Shown here piece after piece: positions 57,898 through 64,000 of a stretch of DNA of 64,000 nucleotides (position 1 is its first letter; each line of letters begins with the position of its first letter). This DNA is from Geoanaerobacter pelophilus (GTDB taxonomy: Bacteria; Desulfobacterota; Desulfuromonadia; Geobacterales; DSM-12255). Made by a program: the position numbers and the translations under genes. The notes under the pieces were generated by a model that saw nothing but the letters and a program-made list of their open reading frames with translations, searched no databases and was not told where the DNA came from. The DNA is taken from the NCBI RefSeq assembly GCF_018476885.1, contig NZ_JAHCVJ010000009.1:90068-154067 (forward strand). Reading direction: 5' to 3'.

Positions 57898-60800
57898 ATG
57901 ACAACCATCCGGCTCGATAAAGGTGAGACTTATATGATGAGAAGGGTTCTTGATATAATTGGTAGTTGCACGCGGAAGAGATTGATGACCGTCTGCTGCA
58001 TGATATCGGTCTTGCTGGCGTGTTGCGCTACCGGCTCCCAGGCTGCAGATCTCCTGCATAACAGCGTGGACACCGGCTCGAAGAGCAGTAAATGGCCGAA
58101 CGGTTGGGGCGTTACCGGCGGCAAGTATGGGCAGTTTACCTGCGACACTTGTCATGAGCCGAATAACAAGGAGAACCTGAAGAACATCCGCACCGTCATT
58201 CATACGCCTGACGGTGATCTCTGGCCGAATGGGCAGCAGTCGGTACCAGTGAAATTTGCCAATCAGACCGGCATGGGCGACGACACTAAAGCACATGCCG
58301 CCTCGAATCGGATCTGCGAGGTCTGCCATAGTCAGAACAAGTTTCATAATGCCAACAGCGCCAATAACAGTGCCGGGTTAGGGCATCCCAATCCCAAAGA
58401 GGTTTGCACTACCTGCCATGCACATAATACCGGATTCAAGGCTGCGTGCGGTGGTTGCCACGGTAATCCGCCTACTTCGTCAGTACGAGGTGGCGATACC
58501 GGCCTGATCGGTAGCCCACGCCCTTCTTTTGCCTTGCAGACCAGTGCTGCCGGTGCCCATGCCACGCACGTCACCGGGCGCAGCCTTGTCTGTGACACTT
58601 GCCACTACATAGATAACAACACTCCCAAAATGCCTAACCAGAGCGGCACCATTGATATCGGATTCTTTGGTTTCGGTGGCAAGGTGACCAGCGGTACCTA
58701 TGTCCCGTTTACCTCCTCGCGGCGCGGCTACCCCTTTGCTGCCGGTACGGCTGCCACTACCATTGCTGGCGGCGTGACCGATCCACTCCAGGCAAACCGA
58801 TGTGCAAATATCTACTGCCACGGCGGCGGGGCCCCTGGCAAGGCGCCACTCACCGGCGGCAGCAATCAGGCTCCCCGTTGGGACGCATCCGGCCAGAGCG
58901 CCTGTGGCTCATGTCATGGCGCCACAACTGCTACTCCACCGGCAATGGGCAGCCATCCGACCCACGCCGGATCAGCCAGCGGCTATAGCTATAATTGCGA
59001 TTTCTGCCACCCAGCGACTGATATCTCTCATGTTCAGGGCAATGTCCGCTGGCAGTTCAGTGCCACGGAGCCGCGGGTCAGCGGTGCCGCCTACCAGTCT
59101 GCCGGTTCAGGGGTGGCTGCCAATTCCGGGTCTACCGGAGACCTTGCCCCGAGTGCAACCTATGGTACCTGCAGCAATGTTTACTGCCATTATGACAAGA
59201 CCCCACAGTGGGGGAGCTCTCTGGCCACAGATTGCAGCGGCTGTCACGGCAATGACGAGTTGTCGCTGACCCCGATGAACAAGAATGCCCACAAGGCCCA
59301 TGTCAATAACAGAAGCCAGAAGTTCGACCATTTTGACTTCAAGTGCTACGAGTGCCACAACAGTACTGTTGATGCCTCAAACCGCTCGCTCATAAACAGG
59401 GGGCTGCATGCCAATGGCGCGAAGAATGTCGCCTGGGGACCTCTGGCAACCAAGAACGGCGGCGGTGCCCAATCTTATCAAACCAACGGCTGTGCCACTA
59501 TCTACTGTCACTCAGACGGTAATGGCAACTTCAAACAACCGGCTAAAAGCTGGACAGAGTTAGCGGACGGTACGGAAGGCAGTGTCTCATGCGACTACTG
59601 TCATGGCGGTACTCTTGCCGATGCTACTGTCATGACCGACGAGCGCCATAACAACCATGTCAGACAAAGCCCGACAGGAGGCATCCTGCACAACGCAGTT
59701 GGCTGCGACAAGTGCCATGACGCCACCGTGGGCCCTGACGGCGCATCCATAGACTATCACACCGGAACTCACATCAACGGGGTGCGCGATATCACCTTTG
59801 CCAAATTCGCCAATCGCTCCGGTTCGTGGGTGGGCGGAACCACCCGTCGTTGCGATAATACCTACTGCCACGGCAGGAATAATCCGACCTGGGGAACTTT
59901 GACCATCAGCCAGTGCGGAACGTGCCATCGTGCGACCAACACCACCACAAGCGGCTTGTCTAACGCCCATCGCAAGCATTACAACTCAGGCACTGCCCCG
60001 CTCTGGAACACCAATGAGGGGTGGACCAATATCAACAAGTCTGCCACCAACAACGTATTCATGTGCGGCACTTGTCATTCCGAGGAGCCCAACACCCATC
60101 ATGTCAATGGCCCGGCCATGCCGAATGGTGCTGCTGCCGAAGTGGTCATAAATCTTCCTTTTGCCATCCCGCCGGAAAGGCAATATCCAGCGGGCGGGGT
60201 TTCCGTTGTGACCAGAGGCACGACGGTCGTCCCCGACGGAGCCGGATATCTCTATTCCCAGGAAACGAGCTGTGCCACCTATTGCCATTCAAACGGTCGT
60301 GGTGGTGCGCCGGTAAATGTAATGACCTGGGATTCTTCCACTACTACCTGCGGCAACTGCCACAACAAGGCCGGTGACGCCAGCCCGACATGGTCCGGCG
60401 CCCACACCAAGCACCTTACCTCAACGGTTTCCACGGCAGCTACCTGTAATGCCTGCCATGCGGCAACAGCATCGGGAAACAATGCCCTGATCTCCGGTCG
60501 CCGGGACCGTCATCCCAACGGCTTCATAAATGTTACCGGCGGCAGTCTTGCCGGTGGTTCGATGCGGTGGAACGGCACCAGCTGCAGCAATGTTGTCTGT
60601 CACTACGGCGGATCCACCCCCAATTGGGTGGGAGGAAGCATGTCCGGAAGCAGATGTACCAGCTGCCATGGCGGTACGGCAAACTCTGCCAATCCGATGA
60701 GCAAACTCGGGCACAAGGCCCATATCAACAATCAGACTGCCAAATTCGGCGCGACCCGCTTTAACTGCAACGAATGTCACAATACTGTCGTTTATGCCAA

Positions 60801-63800
60801 CAACACCTCAATCCTGCCGACCGGCACCGGCCTGCATGTCAACGGTTCCGGTACTGTTTCCTGGGGACCGCTTTCCAATGGCGGCGTTGCCTACAGCTCC
60901 GGCAATTGCACTAACATCTATTGCCACTCAAGCGGCCAGGCCACTCCAACCTACAAAAATCCTACTGCCTGGTCTGCCATCGCCAATGGCGCTGAGGGGA
61001 CGGTTGCCTGCGATTACTGCCATAACGGCACCGGCTTGAACGGCGAGACCAGAATTTCGACCGGCCGGCATACCAAACACCTGGCAAACAGCGGTGACGC
61101 CGGGATCAATCACAGGATCCTCACCTGCGACACCTGCCACAAACTGACCACCGACGCCAATTATAGCCTGATCCCCGGCGGTGCTCATCTGAATAGGTCC
61201 AGGGATGTCAGGATGGCCAAGTTCGCCAACCGCAGCGGCGTGTACAGTGGCTCGCAGTGCAGCGTTACCTATTGCCATGGCAGGAACAACCCTAACTGGA
61301 CCGCAACCACCGTCAACTGCGGCTCCTGTCACCAGTCCAACAATAGTGCCTCCTTTGGCCTGTCATCGACCCACCGCAAACATTACGCCAGCGGCACCAG
61401 CGTGACCAATCTCAACGGCTGGACCAACACCAATGCCTCAAGTCAGACTGGTCATGTTTTCTATTGCGGTACCTGCCACAACGTTGCGCCGCTTACCGAC
61501 CATGTGAACGGACCGGTTAGCGTCAATGGCGCAGCTGCTCAGATTGTGTTCAACCTGCCGGTTGTCCCATCCGGCGCAGCCAGGCCGAACACGGTCCAGT
61601 ACGGTACTGGTCAGCGCCAGGATGGTGCCGGATACTACTTCTCTTCCGGTACTACCTGCGACGTGTATTGTCATTCCGATGGTCGTGGCGGGGCAGGGAA
61701 GACCAGCTTCCTCTGGACATCGACCAAGTTCCGCTGTGGCGAGTGCCACAATTCGGCCTTTGACGGCTATACGGCGCCGACCTGGTCAAAGCCTCACAGC
61801 AAGCATATCCGTGGCTACTATGAGCTGGGGAATGCCAATATCAGCTGTTTCTCCTGTCATGCTGCAACAGTAATGAGCAACAACACCTCCATATCCGACA
61901 AACGCAGGCATATCAACGGTTACCGTAATATTTCCTCAACTGTAGCCTTTGCCAAGTTCATATGGAGTGGCACAACCTGCGCCAACGGTTACTGCCACAG
62001 CGACGGTAAAGCGACCAGCCCGGCATTCGTGACCCAGGCCTGGACTTCTGTCCCGGCGAATTGTACTGGGTGCCATGGCAACGCCTCGGCCAATGGTGGC
62101 AACAATTCGGCTCTTTCCGGAAAGCATGCCAAGCATGTGGGGACTGCTACCTACGGCTACCGCTGCGCATCATGCCACGCCAAAACGGTCGATGCCGCCA
62201 ATGACCTGGCTCTCAAGCAGTACACCGGTGCAAAATACCATGTAAACAAGACCAGAAACGTGGTTATGGCTTCATCTTTTGGCGGGACCTGGACCTCCCC
62301 GAGCTGTACCAATGTCTACTGTCATTCAAACGGACAGACCCCGCCGACCTACAGCAACCCGAACTGGTCCTCACTGACAACTACCTGCACTTCATGTCAT
62401 GGCGACGCTACCAGCAACACCTTGTCCGGAAGACATCAGAATCACCTCAACCCTGCCGTCAACACGAGCTTGGGTCTGGGTAACGGTATGCTGTGTGCCG
62501 ATTGTCATGCCAAGACTGCTGCGACTAACAATTCTATTGCTAACTATGCTAATCATGCCAATAAGTTTGCCGATTTCTCCAGCTCCCACGGCGGCGGCAG
62601 CGTAACCTACAATAGCTCTACAAAACTCTGCGCCAATATCTACTGTCACAGTAACGGCAACCCGGCAGCAATCGTCTATCAGAACCCGACAGCTTGGAAT
62701 GTCTCAACCTCCTATGGCTGCGCCAGTTGCCACGGTACCAGCAACAGTTACGCCGGTGCCCCGGATTATTCCAATGGCGGGCCGGTGCCGAGCCCTACCG
62801 CCAACAGCCACCAGAATCATGTCGGAGTCACCACCAATACCACCGTTTGCTCACTCTGCCATGCCAAGACCGTCAGCAAAACGGTTTCAGGGTTGCTCAA
62901 AGACTACACTGCAGTCAGGTACCACTTGAATGGCACGCCCAACGTCTATTTCGACCCCGCGTCGGTTGGAGCTTCGGCACGCTTTGACCAGGGGACCGGG
63001 CAGTGCTCGAATATCAATTGTCACGGCGGGATAACCTCTCAGGCTTGGGGCTATGCGTCTGCCACGCCTAAATGCCAGAAATGCCACGGCTATCGCGCCA
63101 CTCCCTGGAATGCCCTGAACGGTGCCACTGCAACCACTGATCCCAAGGCAGGGGCGCACTTCAATCACATTTCTTCGACTACCTTCAAATATTCCGGTGC
63201 TATCAGCTGCGCGGAGTGCCACTCTACTTCTATTGCACTGGCAACTGATAACGTAAACGCTGCCGGTCATTACGATTCAGCAGCCCCAGCAGAAGTATCG
63301 TTTAATGCTCTGGCCAAAAAAGCTGGGCTGAATCCTTCCTACCTCTCCGGCGTTTGCTCTAATACTTATTGCCATGGGGCAAGCCTCCCGGCGAGCACAC
63401 CTGCGAGAACAGCTCCTTCTTGGAATGTGCCATTCCTGACCGGCACGGCAACCCTTGGCGACGGCATTGCCGGCGGCAGCAATCCTGGCAGCGGTGATTG
63501 TGCCCAATGCCACGGTTATCCCCCGCAGAACGGCCACGCTTCATCTAACTGTAGCAGTTGTCATAAGCATTTGAATGCGGACAACAAGACATTCAACAAT
63601 CCGTCCCTGCACATCAACGGCACTGTCGAAGGTGGCAGTTGTCTCAGCTGCCATGCCAAGGTTCAAGGGACCCGCGTCGATGTTGTCAATCACTTTGCGG
63701 CCCAATCGCACCATATCCAGGGAGCAACGCTCTCCAACGAACTCTGCTACCAGTGTCACTGGGAGGCCAATGCTGACGGCAGCATCAACAGCGCCTATCA

Positions 63801-64000
63801 CATGGGCGTTCCCGGCGGCTCCGTCAGCCTGGTCATCTATGGCGCCGGCACCGGCAGACCGGGCAGCTACACCACCGGTACCTACATCTCCTACACTGCC
63901 AACGGCACCAGAGACTCGATCAAAAAGATCAATGCCCACTGCCTTGGTTGTCATAACTCAGCCAATGCCTCGCTGGCGCCGTTCGTTGCCGGGTCCACCA
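57898..64000 (+). CDS. Giant multihaem cytochrome c, at least 50 haem motifs (3' end outside window)
   Basis: The frame from ATG 57898 (GGGGGAATC upstream) is open to the window end, giving at least 2034 codons. The N-terminal signal contains LLACC, a possible lipobox, so it may be a lipoprotein. The first CxxCH block is homologous to the second gene (LLHNSVDTG, GKYGQFTCDTCH, NPPTSS, YIDNN...MPNQSGTI). I count 50 motifs in the visible part: 35 CxxCH, 13 CxxxxCH and 2 CxxxCH (CATYCH, CDVYCH). Two tandem ~470-residue blocks of 12 haems each are present (59491-60906 and 60907-62304). The end at base 64000 has not reached the closing region seen in the first two genes. Confidence 0.9.
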   Translation, partial: MTTIRLDKGETYMMRRVLDIIGSCTRKRLMTVCCMISVLLACCATGSQAADLLHNSVDTGSKSSKWPNGWGVTGGKYGQFTCDTCHEPNNKENLKNIRTVIHTPDGDLWPNGQQSVPVKFANQTGMGDDTKAHAASNRICEVCHSQNKFHNANSANNSAGLGHPNPKEVCTTCHAHNTGFKAACGGCHGNPPTSSVRGGDTGLIGSPRPSFALQTSAAGAHATHVTGRSLVCDTCHYIDNNTPKMPNQSGTIDIGFFGFGGKVTSGTYVPFTSSRRGYPFAAGTAATTIAGGVTDPLQANRCANIYCHGGGAPGKAPLTGGSNQAPRWDASGQSACGSCHGATTATPPAMGSHPTHAGSASGYSYNCDFCHPATDISHVQGNVRWQFSATEPRVSGAAYQSAGSGVAANSGSTGDLAPSATYGTCSNVYCHYDKTPQWGSSLATDCSGCHGNDELSLTPMNKNAHKAHVNNRSQKFDHFDFKCYECHNSTVDASNRSLINRGLHANGAKNVAWGPLATKNGGGAQSYQTNGCATIYCHSDGNGNFKQPAKSWTELADGTEGSVSCDYCHGGTLADATVMTDERHNNHVRQSPTGGILHNAVGCDKCHDATVGPDGASIDYHTGTHINGVRDITFAKFANRSGSWVGGTTRRCDNTYCHGRNNPTWGTLTISQCGTCHRATNTTTSGLSNAHRKHYNSGTAPLWNTNEGWTNINKSATNNVFMCGTCHSEEPNTHHVNGPAMPNGAAAEVVINLPFAIPPERQYPAGGVSVVTRGTTVVPDGAGYLYSQETSCATYCHSNGRGGAPVNVMTWDSSTTTCGNCHNKAGDASPTWSGAHTKHLTSTVSTAATCNACHAATASGNNALISGRRDRHPNGFINVTGGSLAGGSMRWNGTSCSNVVCHYGGSTPNWVGGSMSGSRCTSCHGGTANSANPMSKLGHKAHINNQTAKFGATRFNCNECHNTVVYANNTSILPTGTGLHVNGSGTVSWGPLSNGGVAYSSGNCTNIYCHSSGQATPTYKNPTAWSAIANGAEGTVACDYCHNGTGLNGETRISTGRHTKHLANSGDAGINHRILTCDTCHKLTTDANYSLIPGGAHLNRSRDVRMAKFANRSGVYSGSQCSVTYCHGRNNPNWTATTVNCGSCHQSNNSASFGLSSTHRKHYASGTSVTNLNGWTNTNASSQTGHVFYCGTCHNVAPLTDHVNGPVSVNGAAAQIVFNLPVVPSGAARPNTVQYGTGQRQDGAGYYFSSGTTCDVYCHSDGRGGAGKTSFLWTSTKFRCGECHNSAFDGYTAPTWSKPHSKHIRGYYELGNANISCFSCHAATVMSNNTSISDKRRHINGYRNISSTVAFAKFIWSGTTCANGYCHSDGKATSPAFVTQAWTSVPANCTGCHGNASANGGNNSALSGKHAKHVGTATYGYRCASCHAKTVDAANDLALKQYTGAKYHVNKTRNVVMASSFGGTWTSPSCTNVYCHSNGQTPPTYSNPNWSSLTTTCTSCHGDATSNTLSGRHQNHLNPAVNTSLGLGNGMLCADCHAKTAATNNSIANYANHANKFADFSSSHGGGSVTYNSSTKLCANIYCHSNGNPAAIVYQNPTAWNVSTSYGCASCHGTSNSYAGAPDYSNGGPVPSPTANSHQNHVGVTTNTTVCSLCHAKTVSKTVSGLLKDYTAVRYHLNGTPNVYFDPASVGASARFDQGTGQCSNINCHGGITSQAWGYASATPKCQKCHGYRATPWNALNGATATTDPKAGAHFNHISSTTFKYSGAISCAECHSTSIALATDNVNAAGHYDSAAPAEVSFNALAKKAGLNPSYLSGVCSNTYCHGASLPASTPARTAPSWNVPFLTGTATLGDGIAGGSNPGSGDCAQCHGYPPQNGHASSNCSSCHKHLNADNKTFNNPSLHINGTVEGGSCLSCHAKVQGTRVDVVNHFAAQSHHIQGATLSNELCYQCHWEANADGSINSAYHMGVPGGSVSLVIYGAGTGRPGSYTTGTYISYTANGTRDSIKKINAHCLGCHNSANASLAPFVAGST
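59491..62304 (+). repeat. Tandem duplication of a 12-haem, ~470-residue superrepeat
   Basis: The first copy (59491-60906, 472 codons) begins CATIYCHSDGNG, the second (60907-62304, 466 codons) begins CTNIYCHSSGQ. The order of haem motif types is the same in both: C4-C2-C2-C4-C2-C2-C3-C2-C2-C4-C2-C2, with the rare CxxxCH at position 7 (CATYCH, CDVYCH). Copies share CHGRNN, STHRKHY/NAHRKHY, HVNGP and the WS.AHTKH/WSKPHSKH segments. A third, less regular set starts at 62305 (CTNVYCH) and lacks the CxxxCH position. Confidence 0.8.

Noticed and set aside
48700..63600. Repeats in the cytochrome genes as possible CRISPR or satellite DNA
   Set aside because: The repeats are coding, vary in length and keep the haem motif reading frame; no constant short repeat with unique spacers.

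Overview
The window looks like a chromosomal segment of a Geobacter-type bacterium (Desulfuromonadota, Geobacterales). The reasons are three giant multihaem c-type cytochromes with mixed CxxCH and CxxxxCH motifs (the Geobacter C4xCH/C2xCH repeat family), an exosortase/PEP-CTERM exopolysaccharide locus, long-form PstC and PstA permeases, a CHAD/Ppx polyphosphate operon and many chemotaxis parts. No database search was possible. Names rest on recognised motifs and family architecture.

Layout. (1) 1-13463: an exopolysaccharide/exosortase locus on the + strand: end of a glycosyltransferase, radical SAM protein, XrtD-like exosortase with EpsI domain, polyprenyl-phosphate sugar-1-phosphate transferase, PrsT TPR lipoprotein, Wza-like export protein, outer-membrane barrel, Wzz-like chain-length protein, BY-kinase-like ATPase, one VPLPA-CTERM protein, a response regulator and a secreted protein of unknown function. 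(2) 13475-16342 (-): small SAP-like protein, GH3-family protein, alpha/beta hydrolase. (3) 16559-25554 (+): complete phosphate regulon phoB-phoR-pstS-pstC-pstA-pstB-phoU. (4) 25697-31267 (-): zinc-ribbon protein, then the operon sixA / HhH protein / two thymidylate-kinase paralogues / coiled-coil protein / CHAD / Ppx-GppA. (5) 31423-35161: DUF1450-like protein, a decayed cheW, a chemoreceptor with zinc and hemerythrin domains, an IHF/HU protein. (6) 35234-39647: probable small integrative element (hypothetical, OB-HD protein, tyrosine integrase, excisionase-like protein, divergent XRE regulator, isochorismatase broken by a stop codon, degenerate repeats) abutting the 3' end of tRNA-Val(CAC). 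(7) 39815-43556 (+): cobO, B12-binding mutase subunit, meaB, L,D-transpeptidase, dsbC-like. (8) 43640-47321 (-): CheX-type protein, CheY, a protein with six OmpL47/Ig-like repeats. (9) 47759-64000 (+): small membrane protein, then three giant cytochromes with 44, 35 and at least 50 haem motifs; the last runs off the window.

How it works together. The first locus should build, export and anchor a polysaccharide matrix with one dedicated sorted surface protein. The Pst/Pho block imports phosphate, and the adjacent CHAD/Ppx/SixA operon probably handles polyphosphate, so phosphate uptake and storage lie side by side. The cytochromes would provide very long haem chains in the periplasm or at the cell surface for extracellular electron transfer, and the DsbC-like protein could help such cysteine-rich proteins fold.

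The most unusual items are the cytochrome array (a 12-haem superrepeat duplicated in tandem in the third gene, alternating three-haem modules in the first two), the polyphosphate-linked operon with a thymidylate-kinase paralogue whose Walker A lysine is arginine, and the tRNA-Val-side element with its operator inside the xis-int promoter.
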